This document shows positions 1 through 11,400 of a stretch of 64,000 nt of DNA, piece after piece (position 1 is the stretch's first letter; each line of letters starts with the position of its first letter). Origin of the DNA: Rugalucina vietnamica (lineage: Eukaryota; Mollusca; Bivalvia; Lucinida; Lucinidae); assembly GCA_964017185.1 (NCBI GenBank), contig OZ024876.1, positions 34,635,278 through 34,699,277 on the forward strand, in the 5' to 3' direction. A program made the translations under genes and the position numbers. The notes under the pieces are model-generated. The model made no database searches, had not been told where the DNA came from, and saw nothing but the letters and a program-made list of their open reading frames with translations.

Positions 1-418
1 AGACGACATTAATCACGGAATTGTCAGTTTCTTAAAATGACCCGTTACAATAGTTGACAATGTTACAGGGTTCAGACTTATGATATGAATGGCACATCAC
101 GTAAAAACAAAGCTTATGTGTATATGCAAAACATAAAGGGCCATGATCAGCAGCGTGCAAAGTTTATCGCAGATCAATGAGGGTTTTTTCACTGCTTAGC
201 TAGTATGAATGCTACACTTTCTTGATCTAAAATTTCAAACCTCAAGATTTATTGTGTCGGTGTCCAGCTAGGTTTCAGTCTGACCTGGTGGGGGGCACAA
301 ACACTGGTTTTTACATGACATGGCTCATAGGGGAAAGATTGTGATGTAATAAATATTCATTGATCTAAGATGTGATGTAATTCCTACAGTTCAAGTTCTT
401 TGAATGTTTTCTCATACC
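1..418. other. Intron or upstream DNA, no gene seen
   Basis: AT-rich and non-coding. At 262-329 a worn M1 right arm (TCTGACCTGGT...CATGGCTCAT) can be made out. Nothing else recognised. Confidence 0.4.
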
Positions 419-655
419 AGCCGCGATGCCAGAAAACCGGTCTTCGGGGAAACCGACCAGGTCTGACATAAACCGGTCTGTGCAGTCAAAGAAGAAAGAT
501 AAAATAATGAAATTTTGGAGGTATAGGTGAAGGAGGAATTGTACTATCCGTGTTGCGAAAACTAAGGCGCTGATCATCTGTGCAGTTACTGCACAGCTGA
601 TCTGCGCCTTTGTTTTCGCATAGGCAAAAATCTGGTGTTCTCATGACGTGGCTCA
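419..655 (+). repeat. M1 MITE, full length
   Basis: Both ends are present (CAGCCGCGATGCCAGAAAAC and ATGACGTGGCTCA) with the central hairpin around CTGATCATCTGTGCAGTTAC. Ends are mildly decayed. Confidence 0.8.
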
Positions 656-1139
656 TATATAAAACAAGCCATGACCAAACAAAACCAACTTGATGACATT
701 TACATTCAGTAGACATGCAGATTGTCCAGTTTGACCTAAATTCTTTGTCACTGCTACTTTAGGAATGTGTAGATGGGAAAGAACGTAGACTTGATTCCGT
801 AACCTACACACATTTTATGATGATATGAGCGCATAAGATAAAAGTGCAGTGTGTTTTTGTCATGCAGTGATCCTCCTGTCATTTGTCAGACAGTTTCATA
901 AATATTTTCATTTGAAATTGGTAAGTTCAGGTCACAAAAGCTTGAAAACTTCATACAATTGCATCTAAATTCCAAGACATTAGAATTTAGTTGATTGTGG
1001 GTTTTACATTCCACCAACAGCTAATGTCATATGGAGATGGGCCTCAGTTTAAAGACTGAAGAAATTAAAAGTTATAGTCATAGACTTGGATGTGTTGCTG
1101 ATCACGTTGTACTCTTGAAACCAGCAGAACTGATTGAAC
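656..1139. other. Non-coding stretch
   Basis: No ORF with coding character, no recognised repeat; AT-rich. Confidence 0.4.
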
Positions 1140-1140
1140 A

Positions 1141-1371
1141 TGAGCCTTCGCATGAGAAAACCAACAATTTGCATGATGGCGAAAACAAAGGCGCAGATGA
1201 GCTTCGCAGTAACTGTGAAGCTGATCAGTGCCTTTGATTTCCCTAGATGGAAAGTACAATTCCTCTTCTTTCTAAATCCAAGATTTCCAGCCTCTAGCCA
1301 TCTTCTGTGCTTGTACAGGCCGGTTTGTGACAGACCTGGTCGGAAACACAAATTATTGGTTTTCTCACGCT
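1141..1371 (-). repeat. M1 MITE, right end cut
   Basis: Left end TGAGCCTTCGCATGAGAAAA, hairpin with CGCAGTAACTG. The right end stops at TTTTCTCACGC and runs straight into the 46-bp array. Confidence 0.8.
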
Positions 1372-2643
1372 TCTAGAGGTCTTGGGTATGAATTCTGCTG
1401 GCTGATCCTTGTTTTAAATCTAGAGGTCCTGGGTTCGAATCCTGTTGGTTGCTCCTGGTCTAAATCTAGAGGTCCTGGGTTCGAATTCTGCTGGCCGCTC
1501 CTGGTCTAAATCTAGAGGTCCTGGGTTCAAATTCTGTTGGTTGCTCCTGGTCTAAATCTAGAGGTCCTGGGTTCGAATCCTACTGGCTGCTCCTGGTCTA
1601 AATCTAGAGGTCCTGGGTTCGAATCCAACTGGCCACTTCTGGTCTAAATCTAGAGATCCTTGGTTCGAATCCTACTGGCCACTCCTGGTCTAAATCTAGA
1701 GGTCCTGGGTTCGAATTCTGCTGGCCGCTCCTGGTCTAAATCTAGAGGTCCTGGGTTTGAATCCTGTTTGTTGCTCCTGGTCTAAAACTATAGGTCCTGG
1801 GTTCGAATTCTGCTGGCCGCTCCTGGTCTAAATCTAGAGGTCCTGGGTTCAAATCCTACTGGCTGCTCCAGGTCTAAATCTAGAGGTCCTTGGTTTGAAT
1901 CCAACTGGCCACTCCTGGTCTAAATCAAGAGTTCCTGGGTTCAAATCCTACTGGCTGCTCATGGTCTAAATCTAGAGGTCCTGGGTTCTAATCCTACTGG
2001 TCGCTCCTGGTCTAAATCTAGAGGTCCTGGGTTCTAATCCTACTGGTCGCTCCTGGTCTAAATCTAGAGGTCCTGGGTTCAAATCCGACTGGCTGCTCCA
2101 GGTCTAAATCTAGAGGTCCTTGGTTGGAATCCAACTGGCCACTCCTGGTCTAAATCTAGAGGTCCTGGGTTCGAATCCTGTTGGTCGCTCCTGGTTTAAA
2201 TCTAGAGGTCCTGGGTTCGAGTCCTGTTGGTCGCTCCTGGACTAAATCTACAGGTCCTTGGTTTGAATCCTGTTGGTCGCTCCTGGTCTAAATCTAGAGG
2301 TCCTGGGTTCCGATCCTGTTGGTTGCTCCTGGTCTAATCTAGAGGTCCTGGGTTCGAATTCTGCTGGCTTTTGGTCTAAATCAAGAGTTTCTGGGTTCGA
2401 ATCCTACTGGCCGCTCATGGTCTAAATCTAGAGGTCCTGGGTTCGAATCCAACTGGCCTTTCCTGGTCTAAATCTAGAGGTCTTGGGTTCGAATCCTGTT
2501 GGTCGCTCCTGGTCTAAATCTAGAGGTCCTGGGTTCTAATCCTGTTGGTTGCTCCTGGTCTAAATCTAGAGGTCCTGGGTTCGAATTCTGCTGGCTTTTG
2601 GTCTAAATCAAGAGTTACTGGGTTCAAATTCTGCTGGCCGCTC
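1370..2643 (+). repeat. 46-bp tandem array with tRNA-like T-arm
   Basis: About 27 copies of a 46-bp unit (CTCCTGGTCTAAATCTAGAG + GTCCTGGGTTCGAATCCTGT + TGGTCG). Most copies hold GGTTCGAATCC, the Pol III B-box consensus, preceded by a possible anticodon-stem remnant. Units differ at a few positions (GTTGG/CTGGC/ACTGG). One or two units are shortened (around 2366 and 2600). Confidence 0.9.
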
Positions 2644-3030
2644 CTTTCTTTTAATGCAAGATCATATAAAATTTAAAAGAAACTAGGCCCTGCAGGCAGT
2701 CAAAGTGGATGCCCTAAAATAAAATCCACCCACTCACCCAAGATTTTTAAAAAATTTGGATGAGAACCTAATAATTAATTTTCTCTGGCCTAAACATAAC
2801 TTGCGACCAATCAAAATGTTCTGGATGGAAAGTTGTTCCCAAATTTTTGCTTATTGGCTTCATCTGTGTTTGTTGTTCTCAGTTATTTTAGACACACGGG
2901 CAATTTGACTTTTTATTGAAAAATGTATTTTTAGGCAATTCCGACCAAACTGAAAAAATTATTTCGGAGGGTTTTGAACCAGGGAGGGTGGGAATGAAAA
3001 TCTATAAATTAATTTTCTCTGGCCTTACAT
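2644..3030. repeat. M4 Tourist-like remnants
   Basis: 2683-2795 carries the M4 right half (GGATGAGAACCTAATAATTA then TTTTCTCTGGCCTA). 2940-3026 carries another part ending TTAATTTTCTCTGGCCTTA. Compare the complete copy at 25247. Confidence 0.55.
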
Positions 3031-3107
3031 CTTACAGCCTGTATCGAATTCATCTAGGTTCATTGCTTTCATCTGCGTTGTTTGTGTCTGTCTCACTGGT
3101 GTGAGGC

Positions 3108-3344
3108 TGTTTAACCTATTTAACGAATGGACTTTCCCATCATTATCATTTGGGCGAGTCCTTGTTTCGTGTTTAGGGTCTTTAGGTGTGATTTTAAATT
3201 TTTATCTTTTTTTTTTTTATGAAATTTCTCTAAGCAAACAGAATAGCCTCAGATGGGACGCCGCATTATGCGGCGTCACATCTGGGGCTATACTGTTTGC
3301 CTTCGTCCCACAAAAAGGACACCAGGCTTATATGAGTTAAACCT
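3108..3344 (+). repeat. M3 MITE
   Basis: Ends TTTAACCTATTTAACGAATG and GGCTTATATGAGTTAAA. Hairpin GCAAACAGAATAGCCTCAGA against its complement, with loop CGCCGCATTATGCGGCG. Confidence 0.75.
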
Positions 3345-3473
3345 AACCCTGCAGAGGGAGGTTTCTCCCTAGTTGGCTCCGATTAGTGTACAATGTTCAC
3401 TTGATTAGTTTAGCGACCAGCTTCTTTTAGATTGGATTAATTCAGTCTGACAGATTTGAGCACACACTGTAAT

Positions 3474-3705
3474 TGAGCGGCGACGAGAGAAAACTGGTAT
3501 TTGGGGTTTCCAACCAGCTCTGACACAAACCGGCCTGTAACAGAAGCAGGCAAGAAGGTTCTAATTTTGGATCTAGTAAGAAGAGGGATTGTACTCTGCG
3601 TGTAGTGAAAACAAAGGCGCTGATCAGCTGTGCAGTTGCTGCACAGCTGATCTGCGCCTTTGTTTTCACATGGGCAAAAATCTGGTTGTCTCATGACGCG
3701 GCTCA
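3474..3705 (+). repeat. M1 MITE, full length
   Basis: TGAGCGGCGACGAGAGAAAA ... CTCATGACGCGGCTCA; the hairpin carries GATCAGCTGTGCAGTTGCTG. Confidence 0.85.
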
Positions 3706-3839
3706 ATTGTCCCCTTGTGATGTGATATGAGCTGCAATATAAGAGAACCTGTCCTAAGCAAACCAGCCTCTGCAGTCTCAGATGGCTAAAAAGCTTTTAA
3801 CTTTGGGTTTAAGAACAAGAGTGACAGTGCTATCATTGA

Positions 3840-3893
3840 AGCAAAACAAAGGCGCTGATCAGCTGTGCAGCTGGTTTTCTCATGATAAGCCTC
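3840..3893 (+). repeat. M1 fragment
   Basis: Part of the hairpin (AAAACAAAGGCGCTGATCAG) fused to the right end GGTTTTCTCATGATAAGCCT; the rest is deleted. Confidence 0.6.
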
Positions 3894-4039
3894 ATTTTTG
3901 GCCATAACCAACAACAAGCAAGCCATTTCGTGAGAAAAATGCAAAACAAAGATGCAGGTCAGATTGTGTAGAATGGGAAGCTGTTGTCAGAGTACCGTTG
4001 TTTTCAGTACAAAAGTAGTTAAAATACAACTTATTACTG

Positions 4040-4292
4040 GTTTTTTTTTTGTTGTTGTTTTTTTGTCTTTATTCAGTTTTACGTCCCTTTCAAGATTATT
4101 TCACCTCATATGTGGGGCGAAAATGGGAGAGCCCCGAAAAAAAAAAGACCTGGCACACCTGTAAGCAGAACTTGGCTTGTCTCACATGTGGCCAGCGTAT
4201 GGCTCAAACTCACCCCAGACACAGCGATGAGATGATTAAGTGTTTAAGAAACAGCGCTCTTAACCCCTTGGCCTGTCACTGTCAATCCCACG
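4040..4292 (-). repeat. tRNA-derived SINE (type A)
   Basis: Read on the minus strand: a tRNA-Leu/Ser-like head (GCCAAGGGGTTAAGAGCGCT), a body shared with 59762-60005 (ACATGTGAGACAAGCCAAGT, CAGGTGTGCCAGGT), and a tail reading GGGACGTAAAACTGAATAAA. A run of T on the plus strand marks the 3' end. Confidence 0.7.
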
Positions 4293-4294
4293 TT

Positions 4295-4880
4295 GCATGA
4301 AGTCTGGTAGCTGCATGAAGTCTGGTAGCAGTGTGAGATAGCTGTATGCATGAAATCTGGTAAAGTGGAATAAAATTAATGATGTGCATGAAATCTGGTA
4401 AAGTGGAATAAAATTAATGATGTGCATGAAATCTGGTAAAGTGGAATAAAATTAATGATGTGCATGAAATCTGGTAAAGTGGAATAAAATTAATGATATG
4501 CATGAAATCTGGTAAAGTGGAATAAAATTAATGATGTGCATGAAATCTGGTAAAGTGGAATAAAATTAATGATGTGCATGAAATCTGGTAAAGTGGAATA
4601 AAATTAATGATGTGCATGAAATCTGGTAAAGTGGAATAAAATTAATGATGTGCATGAAATCTGGTAAAGTGGAATAAAATTAATGATGTGCATGAAATCT
4701 GGTAAAGTGGAATAAAATTAATGATGTGCATGAAATCTGGTAAACTGGAATAAAATACATGATATGCATGAAATCTGGTAAAGTGGAATAAAATAAATGA
4801 TATGCATGAAATGTGGTTAAGTGGAATAAAATTAATGATATGCATGAAATCTGGTAAAGTGAAATAAAATTAATGATCTT
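4295..4880. repeat. 38-bp tandem array
   Basis: About 14 copies of a 38-bp unit (GTGCATGAAATCTGGTAAAG + TGGAATAAAATTAATGAT), nearly identical in the middle and degenerate at both edges. The short GCATGAAGTCTGGTAGC repeats at 4297-4340 look like the seed. Confidence 0.95.
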
Positions 4881-4884
4881 GAAA

Positions 4885-4968
4885 CAGAATGGGCTGTCGC
4901 ATCAGAAAACAAACAATCTGCATATGCGAGAAACAAAGGCACAGACAAGCTTCGCGGTAACTGAGAAA
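4885..4968 (-). repeat. M1 fragment (left arm)
   Basis: GGCTGTCGCATCAGAAAACA through AGACAAGCTTCGCGGTAACT; the right half is absent. Confidence 0.6.
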
Positions 4969-5053
4969 CTTTATTTTTCTTCATTTTTAGTACAACAAAT
5001 TACATTAGAGAGTAAAAAAGCATGTTATAGCAGCTTTATAAGAAGAATATGAC

Positions 5054-5271
5054 ATGAGCCGTGTCATGAGAAAACCAGAGTTTTGCCTAAGTGAAAACAA
5101 AGGCGTAGATCAGCTTTGCAGTAACAGAGAACTTGGTCAGTGCCTTTGTTTTTGCTACACGGATAGTACATTTCCTCTTCTTCCTAAATCCGAATTTTCA
5201 AGCATCTAGCCATCGTTTGTGTCAGACAAGGTCGGAAACCTTGAAGACCAGTTTTCTTATGTCATGGCTCA
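5054..5271 (-). repeat. M1 MITE
   Basis: TGAGCCGTGTCATGAGAAAA ... TATGTCATGGCTCA. The hairpin has lost pairing on one side (CAGAGAACTTGGTCAG). Confidence 0.8.
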
Positions 5272-5350
5272 CACAATATGGTTATTATATATAAATGCAT
5301 ACATATTAAAGCGCTTTAAGAGGGCAAGAATGTCATTGCACGTAAGATGA

Positions 5351-5489
5351 TAAGAGTAGAGTATTCTTCTACTTTCTTAATCCAAAATTTCCAGGCTCTA
5401 GCCATCTTCTGTGCTTGTACAGCTCGGTTTGTGTCAAGACCTGGTCGGAGACTTAAATTGTTGGGTTTTTCATGCAGCATCTCAATTAA
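5351..5489 (-). repeat. M1 half element
   Basis: Only the non-hairpin half is left (CCAAAATTTCCAGGCTCTAG, GTCAAGACCTGGTCGGAGAC, CATGCAGCATCTCA). Confidence 0.65.
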
Positions 5490-5646
5490 TGATCTTGACA
5501 CCATGACCTTGCCACAATGACATTGACCTAAATTACGGCACCGCATACCAATTTTCAGCATCACTTAAGTTATTTTGCTCATCATGTAGGTACAACATCC
5601 ATGCCATTCTTGGTAGGAATTTGTGCTGCTCCGATATTCAGATTTT

Positions 5647-5856
5647 AGCCGCATCAAGAGAAAAACATATTTTTGCAGATGCGAAAACAAGGGTGCAGAT
5701 CAGCTGTGCAATAATTGCTCAGCTGATCAGCGCCTGTGTTTTTGCTAGTACAACCTCTTTTTCTTAAATCCAATATTTTAATCTTCTAACCGTCTTCTGT
5801 GATTGTACTGGCCATTTTGTGTCAGACCGAATTCCGGTTTTCTTGCATTGCAGCTA
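5647..5856 (-). repeat. M1 MITE, worn ends
   Basis: AGCCGCATCAAGAGAAAAAC start, hairpin around CAGATCAGCTGTGCAATAAT, end GGTTTTCTTGCATTGCAGCT. Confidence 0.7.
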
Positions 5857-6032
5857 GTTTTTACCATGTCTCTGTAGCCCGACAGTCCTATGTCATCTTG
5901 CGATGATGAAGTGACTCCTGATTGGTCATGATTTTATGACACCATTTTATGAACGCGCTCATAACTGCTTTACATCATGCTGGTTTTTATGCCATGGTTT
6001 CTTAATAAAGTTGTCAACCGAAAATCCAACAG

Positions 6033-6309
6033 CATTACGAAAACTTGCCTATGCAATATACTAAGATTTGTTTAGCTTTAAAAATTGAAAATTTTCAGCT
6101 GAAAAATTTTGATATTTTTCTTATTTTTGCTCAAAACATAGATTGTGGGTACACGTTAGAACCACCTCGCCGAGGCGATTCTAACGAGTACCCACAATCT
6201 ATGTTTTGGAGCAAAAATAAGAAAAATAGGTATACCCTGCGTACCCCAGTTTTCTATATAAAAGTGGGGTTCAAGGGGGTATACATTACACGGACATGTT
6301 TTCCTGATG
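6033..6309. repeat. M2 MITE, complete reference copy
   Basis: Starts CATTACGAAAACTTGCC and ends GGACATGTTTTCCTGATG, with core palindrome ACATAGATTGTGGGTACACG / CGAGTACCCACAATCTATGT. A 30-bp direct repeat (TTAATAAAG-TGTCAACCG...) stands on both sides (6002-6031 and 6310-6339). Confidence 0.85.
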
Positions 6310-6557
6310 TTAATAAAGCTGTCAACCGAAAATCCAACAATAACATTTTGTGCCTCATCATGTTAAATCATAGTGTATGCTATTCTCATATGAACCGCAA
6401 GGCATTACGTTTAGTCTGAACATCACATGCATTATGTCTCTGTCTATTTTTTGTTCTATTTCTAGATTTGGCCTAAAAATGTGTGCGTTTCAGGTTACAA
6501 AGAATTTCAAAATAGCATTTCAGGTGCTATGGATACAAATGATAAGTGCATTGTTAA

Positions 6558-6781
6558 CTGAGTTGCCGCATAAGAAACTCAACAAAATGCATAGGTGAAA
6601 ACAGAGATGCAGATCAGCTGTGCAGTTACAGCACAGCTGATCAGCGTCTTTGTTTTCACTACACAGATAGTACAATCCCTCTACTTCAAAAACTAAAAAT
6701 TTCGAGCTCCGACTGTACAGGTTGGCTTGTGTCGGACCTGGTCGGAAACCAAAATTGTTGGTTTTTCCATGCGAAGGCTCA
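6558..6781 (-). repeat. M1 MITE
   Basis: GAGTTGCCGCATAAGAAACT ... CCATGCGAAGGCTCA with hairpin GCAGATCAGCTGTGCAGTTA. Confidence 0.8.
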
Positions 6782-6843
6782 ACTTTGATTGTTAGTCTCG
6801 AGTCACATAGAGCAATGGCAAAGCACTGCTGCATGCACCCTAT

Positions 6844-7079
6844 GAGCCGCCCCATGGGAAAACCAACAATGTGGTTTCCGAACTGGCTTGACACAAACTG
6901 GCCTGTACAAGTACAGAAAAGAGCTAGAAGCTTGAAATTTCAGATTTAAGTAGAAGAGGAATTGTACTATCTGAGTAGCGAAAACAAAGGCGCTGATCAG
7001 CTTCGCGGTTACCGCGAAGCTGAACTGCGTCTTTGTTTTCGCCTATGCAGATTATTGGTTTTCCCATGAGGCGGCTCAT
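6844..7079 (+). repeat. M1 MITE, TA-flanked
   Basis: TGAGCCGCCCCATGGGAAAA ... CATGAGGCGGCTCA with TA on each side. Hairpin CGCGGTTACCGCG is perfect at its tip. Confidence 0.85.
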
Positions 7080-7192
7080 ATGCTTATTAGCTGTAGTTTG
7101 TACATTTTTTTTTTTGGTTATAATCAATGGCAGAGAAATGTAACAAGAATAAACTTTCTTCTGCTATTTTATAAGCTCTGTCTGAGGTACTA

Positions 7193-7415
7193 CTGTAGAT
7201 CCGGAAATATTCAAGAGAACTTAATTTTCGCTAATATGCGTGAATTTGTTGCCTCGCGAATTCAAAGTTCGCGCTAATAAAGAGTCACATAAACTTTATA
7301 GAATACATGGACACTTTTAAACTCGCGAATTCAAGAATTCGCTAATAATTCGCTAATTATTCGGAAAAAGAAAATTCGCGAAATAAAAGTGAAACGAAAA
7401 TTTCCGTATTTACAG
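7193..7415. repeat. Small MITE with CTGTARATMCGGAAAT ends
   Basis: Inverted ends CTGTAGATCCGGAAAT and ATTTCCGTATTTACAG. The interior is rich in CGCGAATT and TTCGCTAAT words. Single copy in the window. Confidence 0.6.
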
Positions 7416-7550
7416 AAGTCAAGAAGCTTTGACGTCACAACTCCAGGGCTGCATTATGCAAACGCCTTGTACGAAATAACACTTGGATGTAAGACTGAAG
7501 GAATTTAGGCTGAAAGGATCTTGAATGACTCAAACAAGTCTGTCAGTATT

Positions 7551-7789
7551 TGAGCCTGTGTGTGAGAAAACCAACTATTTGGGTTCCGACCAGGTTCGAC
7601 ACAAACCGGGATGTACAATCAAAGAAGATGGTTAGAGGCTGGAAATTTTTGATTTAGAAAGTAGAGAAATAATTGCACTGTCCATGCAGCGAAAACAAAG
7701 GCGCTGATCAGCTTTGCAGTTACTGCGAAGCTGATCTGCGTCTTTGTTTTCGCCTGTGCAGATTGGTGGTTTTCCCATATGGTGGCTCA
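7551..7789 (+). repeat. M1 MITE
   Basis: TGAGCCTGTGTGTGAGAAAA ... TCCCATATGGTGGCTCA, hairpin intact around GCAGTTACTGC. Confidence 0.85.
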
Positions 7790-7961
7790 TTTGGAATTAT
7801 AAGGCTTCTTGTTTGAATGTATTGAGGTCTAACATCCCAGTCAACAATTTTTCAGTCATGACTGAGCCATTGCCATTGTCATTTGCATTTAACAACAGCA
7901 TAAATGATAAAAAAAAAATGCTCATATGTAAGAAACTGACATGTATCTGAGCTCACAATAA

Positions 7962-8294
7962 TGTTTGTTTGTTTGTTTGTTCGGGTTTAACGTCGCTTTC
8001 AACATTATCTGTCATATCACGACGGTGTCTGGTTGTGACAAGCAGCTCAATGCTCACTTTTATAGTGCTGTCTCACTGTTGTATCAGATCCCAGACCGTT
8101 TACCTGATACCACCTCCAGTCACATTATACTGACACCGGAGCGACCAGTCCTAGCCCTACCCCAAAAATCCGAGTGCCAGGCGGGGAGCAACTAGTACCA
8201 TTGTTAACGACTTTGGTATGTCGCAGCCCGGGATCGAACCCGGTACCTCCCAATCTCGGAGCGGACACTCTACCTACTGAGCTACAGAGGCCGG
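7962..8294 (-). repeat. tRNA-derived SINE (type B)
   Basis: On the minus strand a tRNA-like head (CTCTGTAGCTCAGTAGGTAG A-box; GGTACCGGGTTCGATCCCGG B-box) is followed by a body ending in ACGTTAAACCCGAACAAACA repeats. The structure is a tRNA-related SINE with a conserved 3' domain like metazoan SINEs. It ends 50 bp before exon 1. Not counted as a tRNA gene because the body is fused and the acceptor stem is poor. Confidence 0.8.
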
Positions 8295-8343
8295 TAAAGA
8301 GCTCACAATAAAGAGTATGTTATGATAAAATATATATTTTCAG

Positions 8344-8425
8344 ATGCGTAATGTTGAACACAGAGAGAAGAACCTTGGCAGTCTTCACAAGCAATCTATG
8401 GAGGAATCAGAGGCTGAGATTAAAG
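8344..8425 (+). CDS. CNTLN: Centlein exon 1 of window
   Basis: Acceptor TATTTTCAG, donor AAAG|GTAGGA, phase 0 in and 1 out. It encodes MRNVEHREKNLGSLHKQSME and seven more residues. The first codon is ATG, but it directly follows a good acceptor and falls inside the coiled coil of the family, so I read it as an internal methionine. An earlier exon should lie upstream of this window or in a stretch I could not recognise. Confidence 0.8.
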
Positions 8426-11400
8426 GTAGGATGTTTTATTTTGTCATTTTTTCCCTATTTTGGAACTTTATGACAATTTTCTGTGACTGTACAGGCGGGT
8501 TTGTGTCGGATCTGGTCGGAAACCCAGAAGACCGGTTTCCCTGCGTCGCGGCTCAAAATACCCTGAGCATATCTGAGTGATCCTAAGAATATGAAATGGT
8601 CATGATTGTAAGATCCTGTGTAGACTAGCTACTAGTCTGATAATTAAGTTTTTTGTCCTTTTTGGTAAGTTTAAATTGTCTTTTCTTAAAAGCTAGAGCA
8701 CCAGATATTTTCTGATGTACAAATCTTGGCAAGATTTATCGAGACAGAGGATGTCCAAATGTTGTACATTTTATATAAAAGAGTTTACCTTTATAGATTT
8801 GTCATTTATACGCCTAGTGGCTAGGCTAGATCCTGTGTTACTATTGCAGCTCTCCGGCACCAAGTCCAGTTCCTCAGTACAGACCTTGAGAAGGTGCGCT
8901 CCGAGAAGGCTGATGAGATGGCTCTCAGGGTGCAAGTCGAAAATAAACTCAGGGTTGGTACCATCAGGAAAACATGTTTGTGAAATGTATACCCCTTAAA
9001 TCCCACTTTTATATTGTAAAACTGGGGTTTGCAGGGTAATACACTTCAACCTCATTATAACGTGCCTCATTATAATGCGGTTTTCAATATAACACGGCCA
9101 TGTCATGGCTCCCAAGTTGATTATTATACCCCCGGCATTTATGCCGACGGGTATATAGCTTTCGCTTTTCCGTTCGTCCGTTCGTATGTTAGTTAGTTAG
9201 TTAGTTAGTTAGTTCGTTTCTTCGTTCGTAATTCTGGAACGTTCGTGGAATTTACGTCAAAGTTTTGGTTAAAGTTTCTCTAGAGGTGTATATCTCATGA
9301 ACCAATGGTCAGAAACCATTCATATTTGGACCATAGGTACCCTATAGGGTTTGCTTTGTTTCCATGAGTTCGGACCCCAGGGCCCATCCCCAGGGGTAGG
9401 GCTGGAGGTCAAAATCTAGGTCACCTTTAAAATATGCTGTTTACAATTTTAATGTTTCTTCTATAAGTCCATATCTTAACAAACAATCATAGGGATGTAT
9501 TCTTATTTAGTTCATAGATACCCTATAGGGTTTGCTTTCATACTTCATGCTCGGTATGATCTCCAGGGGGGTGGGGCTAAAGGTCAAAATCTAGGACTTA
9601 TTTATAATATGATAAATATCATAATAAATATTTTCTGTAAGTCTATTTTCTTGACATCCACAAAGTTTTATCAGAAAGCATTCATACTTAGACCATAGGT
9701 ACCATGTAAGGTTCAGACACTAGGGTCCATGTGCGGGGGGTGGGGCTAGAGGTCAAAATCTAGAACTTCTTTAAAAAAATGTATTTCTTTACTTTTCTTT
9801 ACCACCATGTTCAGAAATGATTCGTACTTGCACCAAAGGTACACTATAAGGTTTGCCCTGTTCCTAATGACATTAGACTCTAGGGTCCGTGCCCGAGGGT
9901 GGGGCTAGAGGTCAAAATATAGGACATCTTTTTTTTTTTTTTTTTTTAATATTATTGAAGAATGACATTCTACTTTACATCTAGGACCGAGGACCTGACC
10001 CTCAATGTCCGCGATCAAGTCCTAGATTGAGTATACAAGTCAGCTCTGTATACTGATCTAAAATAGATCTGACATTCTACTACACCCCCCCCCCCCCTCC
10101 CCATGGTTTTAGACAGTTTTTTTTGCAAATACAAATTTATAAGATTTACTTGTTGAGGGCGCTCTCTTTCATCAGGAATTGAGGTTTAATGTGTCACTGT
10201 CAGTGAGCATGTCTGGATTGGTGGCGGTGGGCTGAGGGGTGGGGGCGTTGGAGGGAGCTATCAGCCGGGGGTATACGTGCCTCTCAAGGCACTTTTTCTA
10301 GTTTTGCTATATGTCTATAGTAAATAACCTCATTATAACACGGTTCAATTATAACACGGTCTGTTTCTATGGACCCCAAAGATAGCGTTATAATGAGGTT
10401 GACCTGTACCTAATTTTCTTATTTTTGATCAAAAACATAGATTGTGGGTACTCGTTAGAACCGCCTCGCCGAGGCGGTTCTAACATGTACTCACAATCAA
10501 TGTTTTGAGCCAAAATATTAAAACTATCAAAATTTTTCCAATGAATTTTTTTTTTTCAATTTTTTCTTCTCAAAAAATCTCTATAATGCATGGGCAAGTT
10601 TTCATAATGGTTTTAAAACGTGTCACATGAATCAGGGTGTAACAATTGGTCTACACATTGGTTCAAAACAAATGAAACTTAAATTTATCCTGCTCATAAA
10701 TGTTTAAATGTCAAAGTTGTTTGCATTTTAACATTTGTAAGCAGGATAAATGATTTGCTAAATTGTAATCTAAACCTGAAATTCCCACCAGTTTTGGATA
10801 TTTTAAAATAAGTGAATGTGCAGTTCAAATTGTGTTCTCAGCTGATTGTGTAAGAAAAAGATTTTATAACAACTGAACCGGGTCTGACTTGCATTAGCTG
10901 CTCAGCCGTAGCTTGAAAGTTTGCGATTTAGAATGTAGATTGTACAAGCCAATAATGGAAAATAAAGGCAGCAATTGTGCAATCAAGGGTTTTCATCATT
11001 ACTTACATTACACCCAAAACTAAACCTAGTTAAGACAGAAAATGAGAAAAGACGCTTTGTTATGAAGGTACAGGCATTTTGTGAGCAAAAGAGTTTGAGA
11101 TCATTTTTAGGGGTATTCGGGTATGCTGAATCCAAAAACCAATGTTGGCAAGCTGAGAAATGTCTCTTTCACCATCTAATTTGCATATTTCCAAGATGGC
11201 TGCCAAAATTAAGAAAAACATCAATTGCTTCAAATTGGTATATGTTTAGGATTCCATACTGCTACAAAATAATAAAAAACAACATTTTATAATGATTAGA
11301 AGGTCTTCAATGAATAAAAAAAATCTTTAAAGTTAAAATGCTGAGGTGGGGTGCGGAGAGGGCAGGGGTGTGGGCTTTTCTACTAGTACCTACCAAAGTG

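Larger units (their letters stand above)
8962..10609. repeat. M2 MITE split by nested insertions
   Basis: The left part 8962-9041 (CATCAGGAAAACATG, CCCACTTTTATATTGTAAAA) and the right part 10407-10609 (TTTTCTTATTTTTGATCAAA, GGTACTCGTTAGAACCGCCT, GCAAGTTTTCATAATG) are one M2 interrupted by M6 (9042-10406). Confidence 0.75.

Noticed and set aside
1370-2643. CRISPR-like array or tRNA cluster
   Set aside because: Units are head-to-tail copies without unique spacers and lack the 5' half of a tRNA; the host is an animal.
6045-6419. 124-codon open frame
   Set aside because: It lies almost entirely in an M2 MITE; the same M2 gives similar frames at 46043, 51557, 60799 and 62400.
8211-8294. tRNA gene on the minus strand
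   Set aside because: A and B boxes are good, but the acceptor stem does not pair properly and the sequence continues into a SINE body with a repeat tail; called a SINE head.
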